Notes under the pieces: model-generated | The model's input: only the letters and a program-made list of their open reading frames with translations | Database searches by the model: none | Told to the model about the DNA's origin: nothing | Shown here: positions 43,573-52,836 of the stretch, piece by piece | How the letters are laid out: every line of letters begins with the position of its first letter | Position numbering within the stretch: the first letter of the stretch is position 1 | Program-made: the position numbers and the translations under genes | NCBI RefSeq assembly: GCF_005116445.1 | Contig: NZ_SWBQ01000004.1 | Location: forward strand, 434,001 to 498,000 | Length of the DNA: 64,000 bases | Direction: 5' to 3' | Origin: Pedobacter frigoris | Lineage (GTDB): Bacteria > Bacteroidota > Bacteroidia > Sphingobacteriales > Sphingobacteriaceae

Positions 43573-45711
43573 ATGAAACAGAAACAAACTATTTTATTAG
43601 CCCTCTTGATTTTTGCGAATGCCTTCGCTTTTGCACAACATGATCCAAAGGCACTTAAGGATTGGCAGGCTCAGAAGTACTCTATGTTCATTCACTATGG
43701 AATATATTCTGTATTGGGAGGTGTTTGGGAAGGTAAGCCTGTGTCAAAAGGCTTGAGTGAACAAATACAGGCTCATGCAGGTATTTATAGCGATACTTAT
43801 GCTGATGTTGCTAAAAGGTTTAATCCGGAAAAATGGAATGCGGATTCTATTGTGTCCCTCGCTAAAAAAGCAGGCATGCGGTCCATTGTGATCACTTCAA
43901 AACACCATGATGGTTTCTGCATGTTTAAGACCAGTACTACCGATTTCAACGTTGTAGACGCTACGCCTTTCAAGCGGGATGTGCTGAAGGAATTGTCTGA
44001 GGCCTGTAAACGCGGTGGATTACGATTTGGATTGTATTTTTCTTTGATTGACTGGCATTTTCCTCAGGCCTCGCCAATCTCAAGTCATAATTCAGACTTC
44101 ATTACTCCCGAGCATGTGGAGTACAATAAGAAGCAGATTACAGAACTTTTGACCAATTACGGGCCGGTTTCTGAGCTTTGGTTTGATATGGGATCACAGC
44201 GTGAAAAGGACAGCCGTGAATTGAGAGATGTAGTACATAAATTACAGCCCAACTGTATGATCGGAAGCCGGATTGGAAATGATATGGGTGATTTCAATGT
44301 AATGGGTGACAATCAGGAGCCGGATTATGCAATCGGAGTGCCATGGCAATCTCCCGCGTCTTTCTTTGATGAAACCTGGGGTTATCGCTCATGGCAGGAA
44401 AGAGGCAGTGAAGAAGAAAAGCAAAAGGAGAAACTGACCAGTTTGATTCGTGTGGTCAGCCGCGGAGGAAATTACCTGCTGAACATTGGTCCTAAAGGCG
44501 ATGGCTCTGTTGTGCCTTTTGAAAAGGACATTCTGCTGAATATTGGTAAATGGCTGGAGAAAAATAAGGAGGCGATCTACGGAACAGATGCCGATCCTTT
44601 TCATGTTTCATTTAAATGGGGTAGCCTGACCAGCAGACCCAATAAAATATACTTACACCTGCTTTCATCTCCGGAGAATGGCATCATTACCTTGCCAGGC
44701 CTTACCGGAAGGATAAAAAGCGCAAGCGTCTTAGGTGAAGATAAGAAGGCTAAGTATACTCAAAATGCGGCTGGAGTCACCATTACGGTTCCAGCAGACC
44801 TGGATATTGCTAAAGAATTTAAAGTAATCGCTATAGAGTTTGCAAACGGATACAACGTACCTCCGGCAAATATCATTGAGAAAAACACGGGCATTTTAAC
44901 ACTAAACAGTCACAATGGGTTTAAGCATTACAGCAACTCAGGAATTGATTACAACAACCGCTATCAAAGTACCGTAAAGGAATCCTGGACTTTGAGTCCT
45001 GCAACAAGCGGAATCATAACACCTAAACTCTACTTTACAGACAATGAAAGGGGCAAAGAAATTGATCTTGAAATCAATGGTAAAGTCAGTACCGTAGCAT
45101 TGAGCGGAAATGAAACCGATAAGCTGGACAATACACCGTCATCTATTACTTGGGGTCCGCTTTATAAATCGGGCAGTTACTATTCAGGCCCGGGTGGAGT
45201 ACATGGGAATCTAAAAGATATCGATGTGAGTAAACCCTGGCCGGCCAATAGGGGCAAAGTTTGGGAAGCAATGTCTGGATGGAAGAATAACTTAACTTAT
45301 GAAGTGAGTGCGGAGAAAGAGACAGCGATTTATCTGCTCCAGGAGATTACTTCTGATAAGGATCAATCTTATCTGGTAGGTATTACAAGTGGAGATGCTG
45401 TAACAGTAGCATTCAATGGAGAAATCCTGGATGAGCATAATAATCCCCTGAAGGAAAAACTAATGAAGGATGTCATTCTTCTTCCACTGAAAAAAGGTAA
45501 GAACCAGCTGATCGTTAAGTTCTATAATGGTTTTCAGAAAAGTACGACTGTAGGGATTGCCAATGATGTGCCGCAGGTCATATATCATAAAACACTACCA
45601 TCTTTGCAGGTACAAAAAGGGAAATATTATCCGGTTAGCTGGAAATTGCACAATCCACGGTCAGCACACACTACTTTAGGTTTGCCAAATGTCCGGCTAG
45701 AGTTTAAGTAA
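43573..45711 (+). CDS. Alpha-L-fucosidase, GH29, with C-terminal accessory domains
   Basis: A 712-residue exported enzyme (signal peptide about 1-21). The GH29 barrel spans about 25-340: YSMFIHYGIYSVLGGVWEGK, IVITSKHHDGFCMFKT, and the nucleophile Asp in SELWFDMGS. The segments after 345 (LPGLTGRIKSASVLGEDKKA and two further beta-rich regions to the end) are accessory domains, the last resembling carbohydrate-binding or NPCBM-like modules. It hydrolyses terminal alpha-L-fucose from glycans in the periplasm or outside. It lies 22 bp after the beta-helix gene on the same strand. Confidence 0.9.
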   Translation: MKQKQTILLALLIFANAFAFAQHDPKALKDWQAQKYSMFIHYGIYSVLGGVWEGKPVSKGLSEQIQAHAGIYSDTYADVAKRFNPEKWNADSIVSLAKKAGMRSIVITSKHHDGFCMFKTSTTDFNVVDATPFKRDVLKELSEACKRGGLRFGLYFSLIDWHFPQASPISSHNSDFITPEHVEYNKKQITELLTNYGPVSELWFDMGSQREKDSRELRDVVHKLQPNCMIGSRIGNDMGDFNVMGDNQEPDYAIGVPWQSPASFFDETWGYRSWQERGSEEEKQKEKLTSLIRVVSRGGNYLLNIGPKGDGSVVPFEKDILLNIGKWLEKNKEAIYGTDADPFHVSFKWGSLTSRPNKIYLHLLSSPENGIITLPGLTGRIKSASVLGEDKKAKYTQNAAGVTITVPADLDIAKEFKVIAIEFANGYNVPPANIIEKNTGILTLNSHNGFKHYSNSGIDYNNRYQSTVKESWTLSPATSGIITPKLYFTDNERGKEIDLEINGKVSTVALSGNETDKLDNTPSSITWGPLYKSGSYYSGPGGVHGNLKDIDVSKPWPANRGKVWEAMSGWKNNLTYEVSAEKETAIYLLQEITSDKDQSYLVGITSGDAVTVAFNGEILDEHNNPLKEKLMKDVILLPLKKGKNQLIVKFYNGFQKSTTVGIANDVPQVIYHKTLPSLQVQKGKYYPVSWKLHNPRSAHTTLGLPNVRLEFK

Positions 45712-45728
45712 TTTTTGGTGCTTTAATT

Positions 45729-45829
45729 TTTCAGGAAAAACAGCAGACTCCTCACAGGCTGCGCCAGCTAAGCTCCCTGCGGTCACATACCTGACAATGC
45801 CTGTTCCGAGCAGCTATTTTTTCCTGAAA
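45729..45829 (+). repeat. Palindromic intergenic element (REP-like, locus C1)
   Basis: The outer arms TTTCAGGAAAAA (45729-45740) and TTTTTCCTGAAA (45818-45829) are a perfect 12-bp inverted match. The core GCGCCAGCTAAG...GGTCACATACCTGACAATG is the same subtype as the left core at 2629-2667. Confidence 0.75.
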
Positions 45830-45928
45830 GCAGGGAGCAAAGAATATTTCTCCCTGCTATAAAGATCCAAGCTGCTTCCTTGCTCTGCGCCCTGGTTTCT
45901 TTTCGCCCGCTCATTATACATCCTGTTT

Positions 45929-46040
45929 CCTTTAAAGTCAGTGTCTCAGAACAGGCATTGTCAGGTTGCCCAGCCCTTCGCTGGGCCTAACTGGCGCAGT
46001 CTGTGAAGAGATCACTTACTTTATCTGCCAAAATAGTTTA
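45929..46040 (-). repeat. Palindromic intergenic element (REP-like, locus C2)
   Basis: Nearly the same as locus B (41013-41123). On the minus strand it has GCGCCAGTTAGG, then a GCCCAGC/GCTGGGC hairpin where other copies differ, then CCTGACAATGCCTGTTC. It is inverted relative to the C1 element 100 bp upstream. Confidence 0.75.
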
Positions 46041-46111
46041 ATGAATGGATAAAATGATTAAATAAATAACGTCGGAAACCACGTTATTTGAATAACCAAA
46101 TAAATAAACCG

Positions 46112-47368
46112 ATGACAAAAAACAAATACTTATTTCCGTTCATTATGATCACCTCACTATTCTTTATGTGGGGTTTCGTTCATAACCTGGATCCAATTCT
46201 TATTCCACATTTAAAAAGATCTTTCAGCCTGACTAACTTACAGGCATCACTGGTAGACTCTGCGGTGTTTATTGCCTATTTCGTGATGGCTTTACCTGCG
46301 GGATTTATCATGAAAAAATATGGTTATAAGACGGGGATCATCTTCGGATTAGCCTTGTTTGCCATTGGTTCATTTTTATTTATCCCCGCGGCTAATACAC
46401 AGATGTATGTGTTTTTTCTGGGAGCACTATTTATCATCGCATGTGGACTCACCATATTGGAAACTGCCGCTAATCCGTACGCGTCTTTGTTAGGTCCGCC
46501 GGAAACGGCTACATTCCGCCTGAACTTTGCCCAGACTTTTAATGGACTTGCTGCAACTTTAGCACCAATGCTTGGGTCAAGGATCATCATGATTAAAGGA
46601 CTTTCGGACGAGGAGTTAAATGTCATGACTGCCTCGGCAAGAGAAGTAGCGCTTGCTTCTGAAGCGTCATCGGTAAAGACTCCTTACTTTATTTTAGGTA
46701 GCATCATTCTGGTCATAGCCATCATATTTATCTTTCTGAAACTGCCTGAGGTTCAGGAAACAGAAAAAGAAACAGGCGGAAAAAAAGGGGTGTTTCATGC
46801 GCTTCGACACAAACATCTGAGTTGGGCCGTTGTGGCGCAGTTCTTCTATGTAGGTGCGCAGGTTTGTGTATTTAGTTTCTTCGTACTGTATGCTACTAAA
46901 GCTGCCGGTATAGATCAGCAAAGAGCAGCAGATTTAGCAGGAATAGGCGCAGGACTAGCGTTCCTGATCGGAAGGATTGTCGGGACGTTCTTAATGAAAT
47001 TCATTAAAGCAGAGTTGCTGCTTGTGATCTATGCCGTAATCAACGTACTGCTTTGTGTAGTCGCTATGACAGCCACCGGGACATTAGCATTGGCATCTGT
47101 TATTGGCATCGCCTTCTTCATGTCCATCATGTTCCCTACAATTTTCTCACTTGGAATTAAAGATCTGGGAAGTGATACCAAATATGGAAGTAGTCTGATT
47201 GTCATGTCTATCGTAGGCGGTGCAATATTACCTCCTGCAATGGCGTATATAAGTGATGTCACTCATAATATCCAAACGGGTTACATTGTGCCACTCATCT
47301 GTTTCATTGTTGTATTCCTGTTTGGAATAAGCGGACATAAAGTTGTTAAAGAAGTTAAAAATATATAA
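46112..47368 (+). CDS. fucP: L-fucose:H+ symporter FucP
   Basis: 418 residues from the ATG at 46112 (MTKNKYLFPFIMITSLFFMW); a TTG eight codons upstream is less likely. Twelve hydrophobic segments cover the length. GFVHNLDPILIPHLKRSFSL, FIAYFVMALPAGFIMKKYGY and LETAANPYASLLGPPE are the FucP signature of the MFS. It imports L-fucose across the inner membrane. The mutarotase gene starts 1 bp after its stop, the first of a tight catabolic run. Confidence 0.93.
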   Translation: MTKNKYLFPFIMITSLFFMWGFVHNLDPILIPHLKRSFSLTNLQASLVDSAVFIAYFVMALPAGFIMKKYGYKTGIIFGLALFAIGSFLFIPAANTQMYVFFLGALFIIACGLTILETAANPYASLLGPPETATFRLNFAQTFNGLAATLAPMLGSRIIMIKGLSDEELNVMTASAREVALASEASSVKTPYFILGSIILVIAIIFIFLKLPEVQETEKETGGKKGVFHALRHKHLSWAVVAQFFYVGAQVCVFSFFVLYATKAAGIDQQRAADLAGIGAGLAFLIGRIVGTFLMKFIKAELLLVIYAVINVLLCVVAMTATGTLALASVIGIAFFMSIMFPTIFSLGIKDLGSDTKYGSSLIVMSIVGGAILPPAMAYISDVTHNIQTGYIVPLICFIVVFLFGISGHKVVKEVKNI

Positions 47369-47369
47369 T

Positions 47370-47705
47370 ATGAACAGGTACTGCTTAACTCTGGATCTGG
47401 TAGATGATCTGGAGTTGATTAAACAATATGAAGAAATGCATCAGGAAGTATGGCCTGAGATTAAAAGTAGTATCACTACTGCGGGAATTGAAGCGATGGA
47501 AATTTACCGCTATGGCAACCGTTTGTTCATGATCATGGAGGTAAATGCTACCTTCAGTTTTGAGAAAAAAGGTGCTATGGATGCAGCAAATGAAAAAGTA
47601 CAGGAGTGGGAGCAGCTGATGTGGAAATACCAGCAGGCAGTACCGGGTGCAAAACCCGGTGAAAAATGGATGATGATGAATAAAATATTTGAATTGAGGG
47701 CCTAA
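47370..47705 (+). CDS. L-fucose/L-rhamnose mutarotase (RhaM family)
   Basis: 111 residues from the ATG at 47370 (MNRYCLTLDLVDD). The fold is the RhaM-type dimeric ferredoxin-like barrel: EEMHQEVWPEIKSSITTAGI, AMEIYRYGNRLFMIMEV and KWMMMNKIFEL carry the conserved His, Tyr and Trp residues. It interconverts anomers of L-fucose for the dehydrogenase; Campylobacter jejuni uses a RhaM-type protein in its fucose locus. The stop overlaps the next start as TAATG. Confidence 0.85.
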   Translation: MNRYCLTLDLVDDLELIKQYEEMHQEVWPEIKSSITTAGIEAMEIYRYGNRLFMIMEVNATFSFEKKGAMDAANEKVQEWEQLMWKYQQAVPGAKPGEKWMMMNKIFELRA

Positions 47706-49363
47706 TGTCAGCAAACGTTAAAAAGAGTTTTTTACAAATACACCCGGACGACAATGTCCTGGTAGCCTTACAGGATTTACCTAAAGGACTGGTCGTGGAA
47801 TGGAACAACCAAACCATCACCCTGCAGGATGATGTGCATGCCAAACACAAATTTTTCATTACCGAAAGAGCGGTAGACCAGGATGTACTCATGTATGGTG
47901 TTCTGGTAGGAAAGGCAACTGCCTTTATTCCAAAAGGTGGTTTGATGACAACTGATAATGTACACCATGCTGCTCAGGATTATGCTTACCGTGATGTAAA
48001 TTATCAATGGCAGGCGCCTGATGTTTCTGCATTTCAAAACAGAACATTCAATGGCTACCATCGCGATAATGGAGAAGTGGGAACCGCCAATTACTGGTTG
48101 TTTATCCCAACAGTATTCTGCGAAAACAGGAACCTGGACGTGATTAAGGAAGCGTTATATAATTCTCTGGGATACAATGTGACCGACAAGTATAAGCAGT
48201 TTGCTAAAGATTTATTGAATGCCTATCAGGATGGACAGGCGATAGATTCCTTTCAGGTAGACAGTCTGTCTGCGCTCAATCCTGTCGACAACAGGGTTTT
48301 CAAAAACGTAGACGGCATTAAATTTTTAAATCACCAGGGAGGATGTGGCGGTACGAGACAGGATTCTGCTGTACTGAGCAATTTGTTGGCGGCATATGCA
48401 GACCATCCTAATGTTGGTGGTATTACGATCTTAAGTTTAGGATGCCAGCACCTTCAGGCCAATGATTTTCTGAACGATATTAAGACAAGGAATCCATCAT
48501 TCAATAAAAAGGTGCTCATTTTTGAACAGCAGCAGAGTCAAAGTGAAGACCAAATGATTAAAGATGCCATTCTTAAGACTTTCGTCGGACTGACGGAAAT
48601 TAATGAAATGGAAAGGTCTCCTGCTCCCCTCAGCAAACTCTGTGTGGGTGTAAAATGTGGCGGCAGCGATGGCTTTAGCGGTATTTCTGCTAATCCGGCA
48701 GTCGGATATACGTCAGACCTGCTGGTAGCACTGGGCGCAAAAGTTCTTCTGGCAGAATTTCCTGAATTGTGCGGTGCGGAACAGAATATTGTAGACCGTT
48801 GTGTGAATAAGCCAATTGCTGAAAAGTTCATCTCTTTAATGCGTACTTACGATGCTCAGGCACATGCGGTCGGTTCTGGTTTTCACATGAACCCTTCTCC
48901 GGGAAATATCAAAGACGGGCTCATCACTGATGCCATCAAAAGTACAGGGGCAGCAAAGAAAGCAGGTACATCTCCGGTAGTTGATGTGCTTGACTATACA
49001 GAACCGGCCACTAAGCCAGGCCTGAGTCTGGTTTGTACCCCCGGCAATGATGTAGAAGCCACAACAGGAAAAGCCGCAAGTGGTGCTACACTCATCCTGT
49101 TTACCACAGGTCTTGGAACCCCAACCGGCAATCCGGTTTGTCCTGTGATCAAAGTAGCTACAAATACTTCATTGGCTACACGGATGAATGACATTATAGA
49201 TATCGATACCGGTGCCATTATCCGTGGAGAAAAGACCATTGAGGAAATGGGTACCGAGATTCTGGAATATTGTATTAAAGCTGCAAGTGGTGAAATTACG
49301 CCAAAAGCTGTATTATTGAACCAGGATGATTTTATCCCCTGGAAAAGGGGAGTTTCATTATAA
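47705..49363 (+). CDS. UxaA-family dehydratase, probable L-fuconate dehydratase
   Basis: A 552-residue protein joining both UxaA halves: an N-terminal SAF-like domain (about 1-100) and the large catalytic domain, with NGYHRDNGEVGTANYWLF, FLNHQGGCGGTRQDSA, LSLGCQHLQ and GVKCGGSDGFSGISANP. The conserved Cys and His pattern suggests a metal or Fe-S centre as in altronate dehydratase. By context it dehydrates L-fuconate to 2-keto-3-deoxy-L-fuconate, as UxaA homologues do in C. jejuni; X. campestris instead uses an enolase-superfamily enzyme. It starts at the mutarotase stop and ends 14 bp before the next gene. Confidence 0.8.
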   Translation: MSANVKKSFLQIHPDDNVLVALQDLPKGLVVEWNNQTITLQDDVHAKHKFFITERAVDQDVLMYGVLVGKATAFIPKGGLMTTDNVHHAAQDYAYRDVNYQWQAPDVSAFQNRTFNGYHRDNGEVGTANYWLFIPTVFCENRNLDVIKEALYNSLGYNVTDKYKQFAKDLLNAYQDGQAIDSFQVDSLSALNPVDNRVFKNVDGIKFLNHQGGCGGTRQDSAVLSNLLAAYADHPNVGGITILSLGCQHLQANDFLNDIKTRNPSFNKKVLIFEQQQSQSEDQMIKDAILKTFVGLTEINEMERSPAPLSKLCVGVKCGGSDGFSGISANPAVGYTSDLLVALGAKVLLAEFPELCGAEQNIVDRCVNKPIAEKFISLMRTYDAQAHAVGSGFHMNPSPGNIKDGLITDAIKSTGAAKKAGTSPVVDVLDYTEPATKPGLSLVCTPGNDVEATTGKAASGATLILFTTGLGTPTGNPVCPVIKVATNTSLATRMNDIIDIDTGAIIRGEKTIEEMGTEILEYCIKAASGEITPKAVLLNQDDFIPWKRGVSL

Positions 49364-49377
49364 ATAGACAAATTAAT

Positions 49378-50142
49378 ATGTTCAGTTTAAAAGGAAAAAC
49401 AGCAGTTATTACAGGTGGTGGAAGCGGGATCGGAAGAGCGATTGCCACGCTATTCGCGAAACAAGGCGCATTCGTTAACATCATCGAAGTAAATATTGAA
49501 GCTTCGTCGGGCACGCTCAACGAAATTAATAAATTCGACGGCGAAGCGGTTACCTATATGTGTGATGTGACCAGCCAGGAAGAAGTGGTTGATATTTTCA
49601 ACAAGATCGGGGATATAGACATCCTCGTAAATAATGCCGGAATTGCACACATTGGCAAGGCCGACAATACCAGTGAAGAAGATTTTACCAAAGTTTTCAA
49701 TGTCAATGTAAAAGGCGCCTACAATTGCATGTACGCCGCCCTTCCTTTAATGAAGAAAAAAGGCGGCGGTGTGATCCTCAACATGGCATCTATTGCGGCT
49801 TTGGTGGGCATCACAGATCGTTTTGCTTACTCTATGAGCAAAGGGGCCATCTACGCGATGACGCTTTCTGTAGCGCGCGATTACATGTCTGAAGGCATCC
49901 GTTGCAACAGCATCTCTCCGGCAAGGGTACATACCCCTTTTGTTGATGGCTTCATCAGCAAGAATTATGCTGGACAGGAGACTGAAGTATTTGATAAGCT
50001 TTCTAAAAGTCAGCCTATCGGAAGAATGGGCAAACCTGAAGAAGTTGCCTCACTGGCATTATACCTGTGTTCTGATGAATCAGGTTTTGTAACAGGCAAT
50101 GACTATCCTATAGACGGAGGATTTATAAAATTGAACAACTAA
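49378..50142 (+). CDS. SDR, probable 2-keto-3-deoxy-L-fuconate dehydrogenase
   Basis: A 254-residue SDR with intact motifs: TGGGSGIGRAIA, DILVNNAGIAHIG, Ser in NMASIA, YSMSKG and an ending GNDYPIDGGFIKLNN. It would oxidise 2-keto-3-deoxy-L-fuconate to the 2,4-diketo acid. That step is assigned here because the other SDR of the operon closely resembles a characterised L-fucose dehydrogenase, and because a FAH hydrolase gene follows by 32 bp. The two roles could be swapped, but the resemblance makes that less likely. Confidence 0.75.
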   Translation: MFSLKGKTAVITGGGSGIGRAIATLFAKQGAFVNIIEVNIEASSGTLNEINKFDGEAVTYMCDVTSQEEVVDIFNKIGDIDILVNNAGIAHIGKADNTSEEDFTKVFNVNVKGAYNCMYAALPLMKKKGGGVILNMASIAALVGITDRFAYSMSKGAIYAMTLSVARDYMSEGIRCNSISPARVHTPFVDGFISKNYAGQETEVFDKLSKSQPIGRMGKPEEVASLALYLCSDESGFVTGNDYPIDGGFIKLNN

Positions 50143-50174
50143 GTATTAGCATAAAGAAATAAAAAAATTAAGCG

Positions 50175-51032
50175 ATGAAATTAATCAGATGGGGAGCAGC
50201 CGGGCAGGAAAAGACCGGTGTAATTATAGATGACGTTTGGTATGACACTTCAGCCTTCGGCGGAGATTACAACGAGCAGTTCTTTAATGACAATGGTTTG
50301 GAAAGACTGGAGCAATTTATAGCTGCAAATAAAGATTCGTTGGTAAAAGTACCTGAAGGGAGCCGCTTAGGTTCTCCTGTTGCGCGCCCTTCAAAAATTG
50401 TTTGTATCGGTTTAAACTATGCAGACCATGCTAAAGAAACCAATGCGCCACTACCTCCGGAACCGGTGATATTCATGAAATCTACTACCGCAATGGTGGG
50501 GCCGTTTGATGATGTTGTCATTCCTAAAAACTCTGTAAAGACAGACTGGGAAGTAGAGCTTGCCATTGTGATCGGCAAAAAAGCAACTTATGTCGAAGAG
50601 GCTGATGCACTGGATTATATCGCAGGCTATGTACTGCACAATGATGTTTCAGAGCGCGAGTTCCAGATCGAGAGAAACGGAACCTGGGACAAGGGTAAAG
50701 GTTGCGATACTTTCGCTCCGCTGGGGCCGTTTATGGCTACACGTGATGAAATTAAAGATGTAGACAACCTTCGTCTGTGGCTCACAGTAAATGGTCAAAA
50801 GATGCAGGATGGCAATACGGCCAACTTCATATTCAATGTACCGTTTGTAGTTTCTTATGTGAGCCAGTTCATGACACTCCTTCCGGGGGATGTGATTTCT
50901 ACGGGTACTCCGGCTGGTGTCGGATTAGGGTTTAAACCTCCGGTTTACCTGAAGCACGGGGATGTGATTGAACTTGGAATTGATGGCTTGGGTACTCAAA
51001 AACAGCAGGTAAAAAACTATGTTAAGGATTGA
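50175..51032 (+). CDS. FAH-family hydrolase, probable 2,4-diketo-3-deoxy-L-fuconate hydrolase
   Basis: A 285-residue member of the fumarylacetoacetate hydrolase family. The catalytic core is IVCIGLNYADHAKETNAPLP, EPVIFMKSTTAMVGPFDDV and KTDWEVELAIVIGKKA, where the acidic residues bind the divalent metal, and GDVISTGTPAGVGLGF near the end. By context it cleaves 2,4-diketo-3-deoxy-L-fuconate into pyruvate and L-lactate, the last step of the oxidative fucose route. The final 14 bp overlap the start of the lactonase gene. Confidence 0.85.
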   Translation: MKLIRWGAAGQEKTGVIIDDVWYDTSAFGGDYNEQFFNDNGLERLEQFIAANKDSLVKVPEGSRLGSPVARPSKIVCIGLNYADHAKETNAPLPPEPVIFMKSTTAMVGPFDDVVIPKNSVKTDWEVELAIVIGKKATYVEEADALDYIAGYVLHNDVSEREFQIERNGTWDKGKGCDTFAPLGPFMATRDEIKDVDNLRLWLTVNGQKMQDGNTANFIFNVPFVVSYVSQFMTLLPGDVISTGTPAGVGLGFKPPVYLKHGDVIELGIDGLGTQKQQVKNYVKD

Positions 51033-51855
51033 TTCCCATCAGCATTTTTGGAAATTCAATAAGGTAAGGGACAGCTGGATTACCGAGGATATGGAGGTGC
51101 TGCGGGACGATTTTCTTCCCAAGCACCTGGAGCCCATACTTGAACATTTTGAGTTTGACGGGTGTGTGGTCGTCCAGTCCGATCAGTCTCCGGCTGAGAA
51201 TAAATTTCAGCTTCAGAATGCCAAAACAAATCCATTTATCAAAGGGGTTGTAGGCTGGGTTGATCTTCAGGCAGACGATATTGAGTCGCAACTGGAAGAG
51301 CTGAGTGTGCATGAGCGCTTAAAGGGTTTCAGACATATTTTACAGGGTGAGGAAGACCGAGCTTTAATGCTGAAACCTGCCTTTGTAAATGGCATCAGCA
51401 AATTGAGAGATTTTGGTTATACGTATGACCTGCTGATATTCCCTGATCAAATGAAGTACGCAGCAGAGCTGGTGGCTAAGTTCCCAAATCAGCTTTTTGT
51501 GCTGGATCATATTGCTAAGCCCGAGATCAAGAACAAGAAAATAGCCGATTGGCAAAAAGATATAGAAATGCTTGCCGGGTTTGAGAATGTGTATTGCAAG
51601 GTATCCGGAATCGTGACAGAGGCCGACTGGAATTACTGGAAAGCGGAAGATTTTACACCGTACCTCGACGTGGTTTTTAATGCTTTTAGAGCCGAAAGGG
51701 TAATGTATGGGTCAGACTGGCCGGTCAGCCTACTTGCGGCAATATACGGGCAACTGATAGACATCATGGAAGGCTACGTGTCGAAGAAGCTCTCCCTGCA
51801 TCAGCAAGAACTATTCTGGGGCGGTAATGCAACTAAATTTTACAATTTAAAATAG
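51019..51855 (+). CDS. Amidohydrolase, probable L-fucono-lactonase
   Basis: A 278-residue amidohydrolase superfamily enzyme. The metal-binding HxH analogue is RIDSHQHFWKF at the N-terminus, LDHIAKPE is the middle His site, and MYGSDWPVS holds the C-terminal Asp. This branch (COG3618) includes L-fuconolactonase and L-rhamnonolactonase. It would open the lactone made by L-fucose dehydrogenase. It overlaps the FAH gene by 14 bp and lies 6 bp before the fucose dehydrogenase gene. Confidence 0.85.
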   Translation: MLRIDSHQHFWKFNKVRDSWITEDMEVLRDDFLPKHLEPILEHFEFDGCVVVQSDQSPAENKFQLQNAKTNPFIKGVVGWVDLQADDIESQLEELSVHERLKGFRHILQGEEDRALMLKPAFVNGISKLRDFGYTYDLLIFPDQMKYAAELVAKFPNQLFVLDHIAKPEIKNKKIADWQKDIEMLAGFENVYCKVSGIVTEADWNYWKAEDFTPYLDVVFNAFRAERVMYGSDWPVSLLAAIYGQLIDIMEGYVSKKLSLHQQELFWGGNATKFYNLK

Positions 51856-51861
51856 CAATCA

Positions 51862-52650
51862 ATGGATCTGCAATTAAAAGATAAAGTGATCATCGTAACC
51901 GGTGGCGCAAAGGGAATCGGAGAAGGAATCGTTAGGGTCCTTGCTAAGGAAGGTGCAATTCCGGTGATCGTTGGGCGCAATGCTGCCGACAATGAAAAAC
52001 TCGCAGATAGCATTAAAGCTGAAGGAGGGCAGGTGTTTAGCCTTACAGCTGAACTAACCAATCCGGCAGATAATGAAAATGCAATAAAGCAGGTGCTTGC
52101 GCAATTCGGTCGCATTGATGGACTGGTAAATAATGCCGGTGTAAATGATGGCGTTGGTCTGGCCAGTGGCAACTATGAGAAGTTTGTAGAAAGCCTTCAT
52201 AAAAATGTAGTTCATTATTACCTGATGGCGCACCACGCATTACCGGCATTGATCGAGTCTAAAGGCTCGATTGTAAATATCGGTTCCAAGGTAGCAGATA
52301 CCGGTCAGGGTGGCACTTCTGCTTATGCTGCATCTAATGGAGCCCGCAATGCGCTGACCCGCGAATGGGCGGTTGAGTTACTGCCACATGGCATCCGTGT
52401 CAATTCAGTGATCGTAGCGGAATGTTATACGCCATTGTACGAGACCTGGATCAACACATTGCCTAATCCTGAAGAGAAACTCGCTTCCATCACGTCAAAG
52501 ATACCTTTGGGACAGAGAATGACGACGGCAGAGGAAATTGCCAATGCGGCTGTGTTTCTGCTTTCAGAAACTTCAAGTCATACCACCGGACAAATGGTGT
52601 ATGTTGACGGAGGTTATACGCATCTGGACAGGTCTATCAGTCCGCTTTAG
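51862..52650 (+). CDS. SDR, probable L-fucose dehydrogenase with Asn in place of the catalytic Lys
   Basis: A 262-residue SDR. GLVNNAGVNDGVGLASG and the C-terminal VDGGYTHLDRSISPL strongly resemble the characterised Burkholderia L-fucose dehydrogenase. The Rossmann motif TGGAKGIG is intact, as are Ser142 and Tyr155. However, the YxxxK motif reads YAASN: residue 159 is Asn (AAT, 52336-52338), where Lys normally lowers the Tyr pKa. Activity could be kept by another residue, or the protein could be impaired. It would oxidise L-fucopyranose to the lactone with NAD(P)+. A strong terminator follows. Confidence 0.8.
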   Translation: MDLQLKDKVIIVTGGAKGIGEGIVRVLAKEGAIPVIVGRNAADNEKLADSIKAEGGQVFSLTAELTNPADNENAIKQVLAQFGRIDGLVNNAGVNDGVGLASGNYEKFVESLHKNVVHYYLMAHHALPALIESKGSIVNIGSKVADTGQGGTSAYAASNGARNALTREWAVELLPHGIRVNSVIVAECYTPLYETWINTLPNPEEKLASITSKIPLGQRMTTAEEIANAAVFLLSETSSHTTGQMVYVDGGYTHLDRSISPL

Positions 52651-52721
52651 AAGAAAGTTTTGTATATGATTCTGGAATGTAAATCTGGAATAAGTTCTGG
52701 AATAGAATTCTTGGAATAATA

Positions 52722-52759
52722 AAAAAGGGTCAATGTTTTCAAAACATTGACCCTTTTTG
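52722..52759 (+). terminator. Rho-independent terminator after the fucose operon
   Basis: AAAAAGGGTCAATGTTTT and AAAACATTGACCCTTTTT form an almost unbroken stem of about 18 bp with a minimal loop at 52740 and T-rich end. It closes the fucP-to-dehydrogenase operon. Confidence 0.85.
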
Positions 52760-52836
52760 TATTTGTCATCCCGAGTTTCGAGGGATCTCTTTGTTAAGTT
52801 TTAACGGCATCCGGCTATTTAGAAAAATTAAGCATC

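Larger units (their letters stand above)
45712..46111. other. Repeat-filled intergenic region upstream of fucP
   Basis: A 400-bp spacer within the fucose locus. It holds two REP-like elements in opposite orientations (45729-45829 and 45929-46040) and a hairpin, AGCAGGGAG/CTCCCTGCT at about 45829-45859. No gene was found. The elements may separate transcription of the fucosidase genes from fucP and the catabolic operon. Confidence 0.7.

Noticed and set aside
45729..46040. Insertion sequence between the fucosidase gene and fucP
   Set aside because: Inverted arms are present but there is no transposase frame or target duplication; it fits a pair of REP-like elements.
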